Source of the DNA: Blepharisma japonicum
Lineage: Eukaryota; Ciliophora; Heterotrichea; Heterotrichida; Blepharismidae
Assembly: GCA_949751835.1 (NCBI GenBank)
Contig: CATKHK010000056.1
Span: 1 to 64,000, forward strand
Direction of reading: 5' to 3'
DNA: 64,000 bases
Shown: positions 11,719 to 21,859 of the stretch, in pieces
Position numbering within the stretch: the first letter of the stretch is position 1
Layout: each line of letters opens with the position of its first letter
Position numbers and translations under genes: made by a program
The notes under the pieces: generated by a model
What the model saw: the letters and a program-made list of their open reading frames with translations, nothing else
Told to the model about the DNA's origin: nothing
Databases searched by the model: none

Positions 11719-12580
11719 TTAAAGTAGATCAAATCATATCTGGAGGTGCGATAAGGATTTTACTTTGTTATACATCATATATGCTTGAGAAGGAAATAAC
11801 TCATTATTTGCATTACTTCTTATTTGTCTCCAAGCAGTTTCATCTGCAATTTCGCTGACATATAAATCCACCATTTTCATAAATAGAATCTTTCATCTTT
11901 AATATGGAATTTTACTTTCATCTCAGCTAATTCGAATGGATTCTTTACTCAATATTTTAAAAAATTTCTCTTTTAAGCCTCTAAATCAAAATATGTGTAT
12001 TGTACGTTATGTAATTTCAACCAAAGTTTAATTTAAATCAAATCTTTCTGATAGGTCATCTTTTCACCCAATGCAATAAGCGGTTCTATAAAATAAACAA
12101 CTGAATAGTATTTGCAAGGAATTCTATAGAGCAGACATAGAAATCCAATATTCGAATTAAACAGTTATTTCCCATAACAAGATAGTATATTATTTGGAAG
12201 CTTGGGCTATTCATGCAGTAGAATTTAATTTCTCTGGAATATCTAAAATTTTCACCTACCTTTCACTTTTAGTATCATAAATATAAAGTTAGTTATATAG
12301 TTAGCACTTTGTGCGAAATAAGAGATGTGATTTTGATAAGCAATGATGTAGGATTGATATTCTTCATGTAATATGGATTAATTGTGTATATTGCTTGCAG
12401 CATAAGTAATGGGTAAGTTTTTCTGAAGTATTGCTCTGCTTCAGAGTTATTTGATTCTACAATGGAGCGAACCTTATGGGATTAATTTTCAGATTTATAC
12501 TTATTTCTAACTCAAAGATCTATTTTTCACCCATTTATATTCATTCTGAATTCCTTATAAAGTCTTTTTTATTAGCTTCT
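11719..12580 (-). pseudogene. decayed protein gene, frames interrupted, family unknown
   Basis: Reading the minus strand with TGA as Trp, several open pieces in different frames follow each other and have protein-like composition: a piece with YFRKTYPLLMLQAIY, one with YYLVMGNNCLIRILDFYVC, one with VVYFIEPLIALGEKMTYQK, one with LKEKFFKILSKESIRISW, and a last 53-codon piece (11719-11880) starting MKMVDLYVSEIADETAW. They are separated by TAA/TAG and frame changes that 15-16-nt introns do not repair. I take this as one old gene decaying; the product is not recognised. A gene with poorly predicted introns remains possible. Confidence 0.4.
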
Positions 12581-12979
12581 AGCGACTCAAAATTATTTTA
12601 AAATACTTATTATTCACAGGAGACTGAAATTAATATTATACATTTTTTAAGCAGTCTAATAAGCAGGATTATTGCTTAAGTGCTGCTATCTCCTTAAAAA
12701 TTCATTTCTATGATATAAATTCCTTGATGAGATCTCATATGTGTAAGCAATATCATATATTATATCTTTAATCATTAACTTAATTTTATGAAATTAGAAT
12801 ATAAATTAATCAGTTTTATATTTTGATTAATTTATAAAAGCATAAAAATTGTTTTTGTTCAATTTTTCATAATATTTTGTTTTCTTATTCTATTTTTTTG
12901 ATATGAAAATCTAAATATCTTTTTTAATTTTTGACATTCAAACAGGGCTGCTTCCAAAACTAATGATCTAAATTTGGCT

Positions 12980-13134
12980 TTAGAAAAGGTGCAACAATCA
13001 AAGCAAAGCTTCTTGCGTATCAAAATCTTTTACTTTATAACTCCTATCAGCAGCTAAGTGTCTATTTTGGCATGAGCCATGATAGATGCGATATCGGCCT
13101 CATTTTTGTGCTTAACATTAAAGTTGGTGCCCAT
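12980..13134 (-). pseudogene. possible DDE transposase remnant
   Basis: Two adjoining minus-strand pieces in different frames read MGTNFNVKHKNEADIASIM, then MAHAKIDT, then LAADRSYKVKDFDTQEALL. The series D-I-A…A-x-I-D-T-L-A-A-D-R-x-Y resembles the segment around the second catalytic Asp in IS5-type DDE transposases (…LLADKGYD…). The resemblance is short and there is a frameshift in the middle, so this is a weak call. No terminal repeats were seen. Confidence 0.25.
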
Positions 13135-13294
13135 TCTTATGCTTTAAAAAATAGCCATTACCCGTTTAATTTGTGAGTACTGAGGCATTGAATTCAAAAG
13201 AGGTTGAAGTAATGCATATATGGACATTATTTGCTATCTAAGTTATGCAGTGAATGAGCGATTATTACTTAATCTTCTAATTAGTTAACCTTGA

Positions 13295-13663
13295 TTAAAT
13301 CGTAACGATATCTGGTCTAAAAGATGAGACAACATCGTTTATATCTTCCAGATCTTCTTGGGTTACACCTCTGTCCCTTAAGATTTGGAATAAATTGGAA
13401 ACAAATCTATCATATGCAGGTGAGCTAACAGCCAAGCCGACATGAACTCTTTTAATTGAAGTAAAAAAGTGGTTTTCTGCGGTGCCAAGTGCAGCCTTCA
13501 GTAGCCCTGCATTCATAGCTTTTACTCTCTCTACATCCCTTCCGATGAAATATCCTTGCAGTGCAGGGTCGTTAATGTTAACATTATAAAAATCGTCGAG
13601 AACTCTGCGCCAGAATGGGTCACCTCCGTATTTTTCGAACAGCGAAGACATTTTTATATCCAA
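13295..13663 (-). CDS. truncated hemoglobin
   Basis: 122 residues, the size of group I (N-type) truncated globins. The N-terminus L-F-E-K-Y-G-G and the D-P-A-L-x-G-Y-F segment match helix B/E of the family. The R-V-H-V-G-L-A-V segment supplies the proximal His (F8), and the last 40 residues form the G and H helices. Heme binding is expected; known relatives bind O2 or NO or act in NO detoxification. Translation may start at the Met five codons in (MSSLFEK), which fits the family start better. It is the only intact gene in a 3.3-kb stretch of decayed sequence. No TGA codon occurs in it. Confidence 0.9.
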   Translation of the reverse strand: MDIKMSSLFEKYGGDPFWRRVLDDFYNVNINDPALQGYFIGRDVERVKAMNAGLLKAALGTAENHFFTSIKRVHVGLAVSSPAYDRFVSNLFQILRDRGVTQEDLEDINDVVSSFRPDIVTI

Positions 13664-14636
13664 CTATTAGATTACCTAAGATTCTTAGAAGAGCAGATAT
13701 AGCTGCCAAAATAGTTTGGGTTTAAATACTTTAATTCGAAAAGTTTAAACTACTAACTCCTAAAGAATGAATTTGAGAATAAAAATCAAAATGCTACTGG
13801 TGCATTTTAAAAAATTTCGAAAATAATCTTTCAACCGGCATTAAGTTATAATTGAAATAAGAGACACTAATTGCGGCAAATAGCTTTATGCATAACTTCA
13901 CTTAAAGTATTTCTAATTCTTAGCATTTTAAGCTAATAGTGATAATCAAAGTGAATATTTTATCTGCTCAATCTAAAGATCAAAGCTAAAGGATGCTCAT
14001 ATATTTGAAATGCATTAAATAATTAGAATCAAAGATAATTTTTCAATTTATTAGGTAAAATCATTGTCAGTTTTGCTCGCTATAAAATGGGGAGTGACAC
14101 AACTAGATAGCAGAAAGTTGTGGATAATTTATAGGGTTTTCTATCTGGCTTTTGGCTTTTGGCCTATAGCTTTGCTAACATGATACTCTGGTTGAAGCAT
14201 ATCGCTTTAGATTCATGCAAAATTAATTTCTCATTGATATTTGAAAGCGAAGGATGATTTGGAAATATTCAAGGCACTAAATAGTATACTTTGAGCAGAT
14301 TTGAAGATCAATTTGATGCTATAAAGATCACTATTATTCAAGAAACTGAATTAGAAAATGATCTTAGCATTTCTTTAATTCTAAGCGAACTGGATATGAT
14401 CTTGAGTAGGTTTTTTTGATAACTAGCACTGATTTCAATGATGAGAAGAATATACTAAACTACTTTCCAAAATATATTCTTAATTCTGGAATGTTAGCTC
14501 GAGCTAATCGAGTTTTTAGATAGTTCAGGTTTCTAGTATCTAGCCAAAGAATTTAACTGCTCCTCCTACTAATTCGAATAAAAAGGCCAGCTTCATCCCT
14601 TAACTAAACTCATGCATCTTTTAATCTCTTTCTAAA
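13664..14636. other. gene-poor region upstream of the Ras-like gene
   Basis: AT-rich sequence with only the plus-strand remnant at 14180-14520 described below. The last 110 bases should hold the promoter of the Ras-like gene. Confidence 0.5.
14180..14520 (+). pseudogene. decayed gene fragment, family unknown
   Basis: From ATG 14180 the frame reads 34 protein-like codons to an in-frame TAG (14282-14284), continues in the same frame for 45 more codons (YTLSRFEDQFDAIKITII…) to TGA-TAA at 14417-14422, then resumes in another frame at 14419 (TDFNDEKNILNYFPKYIL…) to a TAG at 14521. A 15-mer GTATACTTTGAGCAG sits at the first stop, but removing it makes TAA. The composition is that of a real protein and the breaks suggest decay. 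No family is recognised. Confidence 0.4.
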
Positions 14637-15215
14637 ATGGTAGAGCGTTCTAAGACATTAGAATTTAAAGTCGCAGTATTAGGAGCAGCTGGTGTTGGTA
14701 AGAGCTCGCTTTGTCTGCAATTTTCTAGGAATCGCTTCCCTGAAAACTATGAGCCTACCGTAGAAGACTATTACCGAAAGCAAATGACAGTTGATGGTGA
14801 GGCTATTATGTTTTATCTGATCGACACAGCAGGCCAAGACGCAAGTGTAGGAAACTTAAATTCATTAATTCAACAAGCAATTGGCTTTGTAATTGTTTAT
14901 GACATTACAAACAGGCAAACCCTGCAAGACGCCAAGCAGATGCGGGATCGAATCCTTCATGTTAAAGACACATCACACATACCTTTGGTATTAGTGGGAA
15001 ACAAAAGTGATATAGAAAATAAAAGAGAAGTAACAGAAGAGACGGCGAAAAAGCTGGCAGAAGAGTGAAATTGTCAATCACTTGAAGTGTCTGCGAAGAC
15101 AAAGGAAAACTTAGAAACTGCGTTCATTGAATGTGCGAGGAAAGTGAAGGAAGAAATCAACAATCGGAAAGGAAGAGAGGGACTTCAGAATTGCTGTCTT
15201 TGTAGAGTTTTTTAA
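14637..15215 (+). CDS. Ras-like small GTPase
   Basis: 192 residues with all G motifs: P-loop GAAGVGKS (16-23), switch I YEPTVEDYY, switch II DTAGQDA, NKSD and VSAKTKE. The effector loop resembles Rap/Ras and the DTAGQD resembles Rheb, so it belongs to the Ras rather than the Rab or Rho branch. The residue equal to Ras Gly12 is Ala, which in Ras slows GTP hydrolysis; the switch II Gln is kept. The protein ends C-C-L-C-R-V-F, a CaaX-type prenylation site, so membrane attachment is expected. A TGA at 15066-15068 falls on a Trp. Its stop lies 10 bases from the stop of the convergent Kelch gene. Confidence 0.93.
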
Positions 15216-15225
15216 TATTAATTAT

Positions 15226-16629
15226 TTAAAGAAGAATTAGCTGCTTAATTATTGTGTTGAATTGAACGATCTTTCCTGAATTTGAAGGAACATAAATAGC
15301 ATTTTCAGACTCATAGAAAGGGTTGCTACCAAATAGGCCAGTGAATCCTTCATGCCTCTCTTGAATCGAGGGATTATCAAGCGAATATACTAATATTTGA
15401 TCATTATAAGTCGTTAAATCTCTCCCACCAAAAATTATGATTTGAGAGTCCTTGATAAATCCAAAGCATCCAATAAGGCTGAGTTCAATATTCAGTAAAG
15501 TCCATGAATTTCCATCCAATCGCTCTACTCCACCGCTAAAAACATATAAAGTATCACTTATATAAGCACTTGAACTTTCTCTGATGCATCTAAGTTCTGG
15601 CTGCACATTTCACTGATTTCCATCCCAACTTTCACAGGATTTTGATGATATCCCTCCAATCACTCAAAGGCTGTTTGAAAATTCAATTGATGTGTGAAAT
15701 TGATGATTTGTTAGCATTGTAGGTAAATTTTCTAATAACTTACTTTCAGCATTATAACTAAGTGCATTATTTTCTGTGCCACAACCTCCAGTTATTATCA
15801 AATTTCCCTTGAATTTTCCAATGCTGCTTCCTTTTCCCAAAGGATTCTTAATAATTTTAAAAAAATTTGGCTCTGAGGTGATAGAAAATGATTGAATATA
15901 CTCATTTTTAGTAAAAAAAAGTATTTGATCTTCATTTATATTTCCCTCTTCTTTAGCATCTTTATCTGCATCACTCCTAGCTAACGATTTCTTCAAATCT
16001 AGAATATCTAGTGCAGTTGGAATCGTTTCAAGCTCACTTTCCACAATCCTTTTGATCATTTTCAATTCCTCCAAGTCCCCATAAGCTTCTGCTAACTTTT
16101 CAAAGCTCTCTTTACATCCTGTAGTATCTATTAAAATCTGGCATAAATTTTTCATATCTTGCTTGTATGGATTCACACTAGCAGGGTTTTCAAAACTTCT
16201 AGGTCTTGGCAAAGCATATCCAAAAAGTCTTCCACATTTTTCGCCTCTTTTGAAATTTTCCATGCAAATATCACCATGCCAAGTGCCATCTTTTTCTAGC
16301 TTAGCTAATCCCTCGATTCCTTTCCTGAAGCTTTCACAAATCCATTCAATACCAATAATATTTTCTGCTTCTTCAAAATCTTCATACACCATATAAAATT
16401 TCCCACTTCTATGGAAGCTCATTGTGACTTTGCCCAGAGCGTCTTCAGCTTCAGTCAGTGATGGGAGCCTTTGAACTTTTTGAACAATGTCAAGCAAATG
16501 CCTATTATTCGCAATTTCATACTCCACAAGAATTGCACTATATTCTTCAGGTGCGGTGACTTTGACTTTCCATGTGTTTTTTGCGTATCTTCAGGTTGGG
16601 AGTTGTGTCAGAAACTGAATAAACTCCAT
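15226..16629 (-). CDS. pseudokinase-like domain fused to Kelch repeats
   Basis: 467 residues. Residues about 35-215 resemble the back half of a protein kinase: W-H-G-D-I-C-M-E-N-F stands where H-R-D-x-K-x-x-N is expected, followed by G-R-L-F-G-Y in place of D-F-G and by P-Y-K-Q-D-M-K-N-L-C, which matches the D-x-x-x-L-G region. No glycine loop is evident and the Mg-binding Asp of DFG is absent, so it is probably inactive. From residue 245 on come Kelch-type blades with I-I-T-G-G, V-I-G-G-I, V-F-S-G-G and I-I-F-G-G. The start at 16629 lies upstream of the longest TGA-free frame; TGA codons at 16593 and 15666 are Trp. Paired kinase-like and Kelch parts suggest a scaffold or substrate adaptor; this is inference. 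Confidence 0.75.
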
Positions 16630-16678
16630 GGTAAAATGTTTATTATTGCAAAAACAGCTTAAATTATTCGATTAACAG

Positions 16679-16939
16679 CTAAAATATCTGACACGCACAG
16701 CACTTTTTTTGTTTGGGTTCTATATCAGGATATACAATTGGTTCGACCTCGAACATGACAAACAAAGGCTCTGCAAGGATATTGTCCTTGAAACTCACTT
16801 TGTGCACTTTAGACTTGAAAAGATTCCCATATCGGTCATGCCTTGGCTTGTTGTTACTGTTGGAATCAGAAGTACGAATCATAGACCGAGGATATGTCCC
16901 AAAATGATAATCCTGTACCTTGCTTGATTTCATAGCCAT
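16679..16939 (-). CDS. small basic protein with KVSF motif and CaaX end
   Basis: 86 residues, rich in Lys, Arg, Ser and Asn, ending K-K-C-C-A-C-Q-I-F, which fits a CaaX prenylation site with extra Cys for palmitoylation. In the middle, K-V-H-K-V-S-F-K-D-N is an RVxF-type docking motif (KVSF) as used by partners of protein phosphatase 1. The plus-strand frames over the same bases have no such features, so I choose the minus strand. A membrane-tethered PP1 partner is a reasonable guess, not shown. It starts 170 bases from the divergent TBC gene. Confidence 0.6.
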   Translation of the reverse strand: MAMKSSKVQDYHFGTYPRSMIRTSDSNSNNKPRHDRYGNLFKSKVHKVSFKDNILAEPLFVMFEVEPIVYPDIEPKQKKCCACQIF

Positions 16940-17109
16940 TTTGGGTAACTGTATTCTTTATTATCTTACAATTTATAATTCCAGCCCATGCTGCACATTC
17001 CGCTGGCTTTTTTATAGAAAATATAAAGTAGTTTAATTTTAAAAGACAAGCTACTCGGGACAAGTTTGAATCAAACCGCACATAGCTGAGAATCCGGCTA
17101 ATAGATAAT

Positions 17110-18135
17110 ATGGAAAACTTAAATATTTTCAAAAGCAATACACCTAATCACAGGCATGCCTCCAAAAGTATGAGAATCTACACAAACAATCACGAAATTC
17201 AATGCTCTTGCTACTCTGAATCTAGAGGCTTTATTACCCGCAAGTATTTGCAGTTTATTCCACGGCATTCATTACTTTCATGCCCTCGAGCAGCAATGTG
17301 GCTTTCTAAGTGTGGTCCTCCTAGAAATGCTGATGAAATCTATCAAGACTTATTGGAAAGTAATTTCGAAACCCCACAGTATCTAGCAAGTGTAAAGCAA
17401 ATTGAGCTCGACTTAAATCGAACTTTTCCTGATGAAAATTATTTCTCAAATAAATCGAAAGGCAAAGAAGCCTTGAGAAGGGTGCTATTAGCATTCAGCA
17501 AATACGACCATGTACTCGGCTATGTGCAAGGAATGAACTTTATCGTAGCTGCCTTATTATGACACTCCAGTGAGGTAGATGCTTTCTGGCTGTTTATCGG
17601 GCTCATGGAAGAATTTGAACTGCGCGATATTTATTTGCCCGCACTTCCTGGACTTTCTAAGCACTGCCAGATAATTCAGCTGATTTGTTTGGATTTATTA
17701 CCAAGGCTGCATACACACTTTGCAGAGCACAGGATAACTAGCGAAATGTACGCAGCTGAATGGTGTTTTACACTATTCGGAAGCGTGGTGCCTGTGAGAG
17801 AAATGGTGAACATCTTGGAGCAGTTCTTTATGAAAGGGTGAAGCTTTTTTTATAGAATTGTGATTGTGCTGTTAGGATGCCTTGAAGAGCAGCTCTTAGC
17901 AGCTGATGATCCCATTGAAATTCTGGGACAGCTAAAGATCTGCCACCAGTCTCAAAAAGAATGGAAGAGCTTCATGGCTGTGCTGGATGGAGGAAAGCGC
18001 AAGCTGGAATGGAGCGAACTGATTGAAAGAGCAATGAATTTAGATTTAGATGATGATTATATAAAATTCTTACATAGAAATTTTAATGCTGATACAAGAC
18101 AGTTTTCTTTGAGAAAGAAACACAATAATGTATAA
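17110..18135 (+). CDS. TBC-domain Rab GTPase-activating protein
   Basis: 341 residues. The catalytic motifs are complete: I-E-L-D-L-N-R-T-F-P (arginine finger in motif B, about residue 99) and Y-V-Q-G-M-N (glutamine finger in motif C, about residue 141). Both fingers act in trans to speed GTP hydrolysis on Rab proteins. TGA codons at 17560-17562 and 17839-17841 are Trp. The domain starts within the first 60 residues and fills most of the protein, with no PH or other accessory part, so this is a minimal TBC protein. A Rab5-like GTPase is encoded elsewhere in the window but nothing links the two. Confidence 0.93.
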
Positions 18136-18235
18136 TTAATGTATCAATTTTAAGTGAATAAATGAAAAAGATAAGAAAAATGTAGAGTTTTTTATTGAAA
18201 AGGTTTTAATAAAAGTGTTAATTAATCTTCTTCAC

Positions 18236-21200
18236 TTAAAAGAAGAAGAAACTACTAGTTGTGCTAGTTGTATCACTTGGCTGTGATGGTTGAGATGATG
18301 ATGATGATGGAGATGAGGATGAAGTGTCATTTGAAGATGATGTTTGGTTTACCAGCCATTCGTCATAGTCATCCATGTCGTAATTATTAGCCAAATCGAG
18401 TTCAGAAGCAATTTCAACAAAGACATTGCTATCCAGTTCCATGAAATCAAGATCATTAAATTCAGCAGATAAGTCATAATCGTTCTCTAAGAATGAAATG
18501 CCTGTGCCAGCCCAATCCATGTTGTAGTCATTACTACTCCAAACTCCTCCTGAAGTTGAACCTTGATTACCATACATTCCTGAAGAAGTTGTATCTGCGC
18601 CTAAACCCTGAGAATATCCTTGATTATTGCCCATTCCTCCTTGAGAGCCACCATTTGAAGATCCGCTTTGCCCTTGCTGAGATGAACATCCAGCATTTTG
18701 GCATCCTCCCTGGCTTGTGCTGCATCCTTGGCCTGTACAGCCTCCTTGAGTGCTTGAGTTACTTCCGCATCCAGGATTTGAGCAGCCTCCTTGGGACCCA
18801 GTATTTGATCCTTCTACATTTGTAGATCCACTGTTTCCAGAAGATCCACCTGCATTATCGCATTTTCCTCCACATCCAGTGCATGAGCCACCTTGTGCTC
18901 CACAATTTGAGCAGTTAGATCCTTGTGCTCCTGAATTATTGCATTTTCCATCGCATCCAGCATTAGAACAGCCACACCCTTGCGATCCTGAGTTGTTGAC
19001 TCCAGAGTTATTTGTGGAACCACTATTTCCTCCAGGACAATTTGGATTACTGCATGAGCCACCTTTATTGCAGCCTGCACATGTTTGGCTTCCGCAGCCG
19101 CAGGTGTTGGCTGTTGTTCCTGTATTTCCAATTCCTGAGTTTGAGCCTACATTTCCTGAGAAGCCTTGATAATCTTCTATAAAAATAGTTCCGCTTGTTC
19201 TACCTCCAGAACTGTTGCCAATTGAACTTCCAGAATTTGCGCCGGAATTATTATCGCCCATTGTATTCATTCCTGATCCATAATTTCCTTGGCTGTTTGT
19301 TCCAGAGCTTCCTTGTCCCTGGCTACCACCCATAGTATTCATTCCTGATCCATAAGTTCCTTGGTTGCTTGATCCAGAGCTTCCTTGTTGGCCTTGGCTA
19401 CCGCCCATAGTATTCATTCCTGTTCCATAAGTTCCTTGGTTGCTTGATCCAGAGCTTCCTTGTTGTCCTTGGCTACCGCTCATAGTATTCATTCCTGTTC
19501 CATAAGTTCCTTGGCTGCTTGACCCAGAGTTTCCTTGCTGTCCTTGGCTACCACCCATAGTATTCATTCCTGTTCCATAAGTTCCTTGGTTGCTTGACCC
19601 AGAGCTTCCTTGTTGACCATTCATTTGACTACCATTAGTATTCATTCCTGACCCAGAGCTTCCTTGTTGACCGTTCATTTGGCCACCCATAGTATTCATT
19701 CCTGTTCCATAAGTTCCTTGGTTGCTTGATCCAGAATTTCCTTGTTGGCCAGTCATAGTATTCATTCCTGTTCCATAATTTCCTTGGTCTTGGCTGCTCA
19801 TTCCAGAGTTTCCCTGTTGTCCACTCATTGTATCAGATTCGACATTTCCTTGCTGGCCATCCATTGTATTTATTCCTGAGCCTCTGAAATTTTGTAAAAA
19901 CCAAACTCCCTGATTTTTAGTATTTCCTCCTTGACAATTTTTACCTTCGCATCCTGATTGATTTCCTCCAGTTGAACCGCTACTACCATGATTAGAACCA
20001 CAGTTTTCTCCTTGAGATTTATCATTTCCGGACTGGCCTCCTGAAATATTTCCAGTTGAGCCATAGCTACCTCCTTGAGAATTATCATTTCCAGATTGAC
20101 ATCCTTCAACATTTCCTATTGAGCCAGTATTACCCCCTTGTGAATTACAGCCAGATCCTTGCTGAGATCCACCAACACTTCCAGTTGAGCCATAGTTTCC
20201 GCTTTGTGAAGAGTTATCATTTCCAGATCCTCCAACGTTTCCAGATGAGCCACAATTTCCTCCTTGTAGGCTTCCTCCAACACTCCCAGATGAACCACAG
20301 TTTCCTCCTTGCGGGCATCCTCCAACATTTCCAGTTGAGCCAGAGTTTCCTCCTTGCTGGCTATTTCCTCCTCCAACATTTCCAGATCCTGAGCCGCTAT
20401 AATTAGAACTTCCTCCAGCATTATTAGTTCCACAATTGGCATTATTTCCACTTGTTGTAGAGCTTCCTTGCCCTCCAGATGTTGTGCATCCTACTTGATT
20501 AGGCTCTGTTTCTAAGAATGTAGTGCTTGAAGTTGTTTGAGAAGAGGATTCTGAATTGCCTGATTCAGTATTTTGCTGAGATCCTGCATTTTGGCTTGAT
20601 GACTGAGAAGCTGTTTGTCCTGAACTTGAAGGTTGGGTAGAAGTGGATGTAGTTTGTCCACATGCTGATCCTTGAGAAGAGCTTCCACTAGAAGATGGCT
20701 GGCTTTGAGTTGATGTGGATTGAGTACTATATTGTCCGGAAGACCCTCCTTGAGTTGGTTGCTGATTGCTAATACTACTTTGGCTTGATGATCCGCTTTG
20801 AGATGGCTGCTGATTGCTAGTACTACTTTGGCCTGATGATCCGCTTTGAGATGGCTGCTGATTGCTAGTACTACTTTGGCTTGATGATCCGCTTTGAGTT
20901 GGTTGCTGATTGCTAGTACTACTTTGGCCTGATGATCCGCTTTGAGTTGGTTGCTGATTGCTAGTACTACTTTGGCCTGATGATCCGCTTTGAGATGGCT
21001 GCTGATTGCTAGTACTACTTTGGCTTGATGATCCGCTTTGAGTTGGCTGCTGATTGCTAGTACTACTTTGGCCTGATGATCCGCTTTGAGATGGCTGCTG
21101 ATTGCTAGTACTACTTTGGCTTGATGATCCGCTTTGAGATGGCTGTTGATTACTAGTATTACTTTGACCTGATGATCCTCCTTGAGTTGGCTGTTGATTG

Positions 21201-21859
21201 CTAGTATTACTTTGGCTTGATGATCCTCCTTGAGTTGATTGCTGACTGCCAGTATTCATTTGGCCTGATGATCCACATTGAGATGGTTGCTGATTGCCAG
21301 TATAACTTTGGCCTGATGATCCACCTTGATTTGGCTGTTGATTTCCAGTATTACTTTGGCCAGATGATCCACTTTGATTAGGCTGTTGATTTCCATAATT
21401 TTGCTGGCCTAATACTCCACTTGACCCAGTTTGTTGACTTCCTCCAGAGTATTGATTATCTTTTCCTCCTTGCTGTTTAGTTTGCTGGCTTCCTCCGTAG
21501 TTTTGCCCTCCGTTTTGCTGTCCAGAAGTCGTTGATTGTTTTTGATTATTCTGACCAGAAGATTGTGAATCAGTTTTCCCTTGCTGCCCTGAAGTGTTTC
21601 CAGATTCTGAGCCAGAACCAGTTGGAACTGTTGAGCCTGTGTTTGAAGATTGCGATTCTCCTGAACTTCACATTCCAGATTTTCCATCGGTGTCTTCTAT
21701 TTGTAAGAATGATTTCTTTTTACCGACACCGGTGGTTCTTCCTTTTTCCAGGAAACTAATTCCTTGATCATCTGATAAGGGAGTCATGAAGTTTTGCTCT
21801 GCTTGAGTTGCAATGCAATAAGCAGATGCGATTAGAATACAAAGGATTGCAGGCTGCAT
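18236..21859 (-). CDS. secreted Ser/Gly/Gln/Asn-rich tandem-repeat protein
   Basis: 1207 residues in one exon, with TGA at 21668-21670 as Trp 64. Residues 1-20 are a signal peptide. The rest is low complexity in blocks: a 16-residue S-N-Q-Q-P-[ST]-Q-S-G-S-S repeat (about residues 153-378), a G-N-V-G-G / G-G-N-C-G-S-S region (about 480-620), a 25-residue G-T-Y-G-T-G-M-N-T-M-G-G repeat (about 690-870), a Cys-rich Gly region (about 910-1080), and an acidic end with Asp/Glu and a poly-Ser, poly-Phe tail. Hydrophobic residues are nearly absent except in short F-[LIMV]-[EQ] motifs near residues 36, 51, 446, 652, 890, 1120 and two in the acidic end. This fits a secreted matrix, cyst-wall or extrusome protein; the exact role is unknown. 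GC looks higher than in neighbouring genes. Confidence 0.87.
19256..19790 (-). repeat. 75-bp tandem repeat, about 7-8 units
   Basis: Copies of the G-M-N-T-M coding block start at 19331, 19406, 19481 and 19556, exactly 75 bases apart, each giving 25 residues. Units further upstream in the protein are shortened or altered. Confidence 0.88.
20727..21398 (-). repeat. 48-bp tandem repeat, about 14 units
   Basis: Inside the secreted repeat protein, units of exactly 48 bases encode 16 residues each (S-N-Q-Q-P-[ST]-Q-S-G-S-S-[GS]-Q-S-S-T). The middle units are almost identical at the DNA level and the outer ones diverge, as expected of recent unequal exchange within the array. Confidence 0.9.

Larger units (their letters stand above)
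11446..13294. other. gene-poor AT-rich island holding decayed gene pieces
   Basis: Apart from the two remnants listed separately, this stretch has no frame long enough to call a gene, even with TGA read as Trp and 15-nt introns allowed. It is the longest gene-poor stretch in the window. Confidence 0.55.

Noticed and set aside
14282-14306. 15-mer GTATACTTTGAGCAG as an intron repairing the 14.2-kb remnant
   Set aside because: Removing it creates TAA at the junction, so the frame stays broken.
16709-16927. Plus-strand frames opposite the small CaaX protein
   Set aside because: Their composition is unlike a protein of this genome, while the minus strand has a lipid site and a docking motif.
18493-20451. 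Several long frames inside the repeat protein on both strands
   Set aside because: They are produced by the repeats in other frames; only the minus frame has a signal peptide and a single stop.
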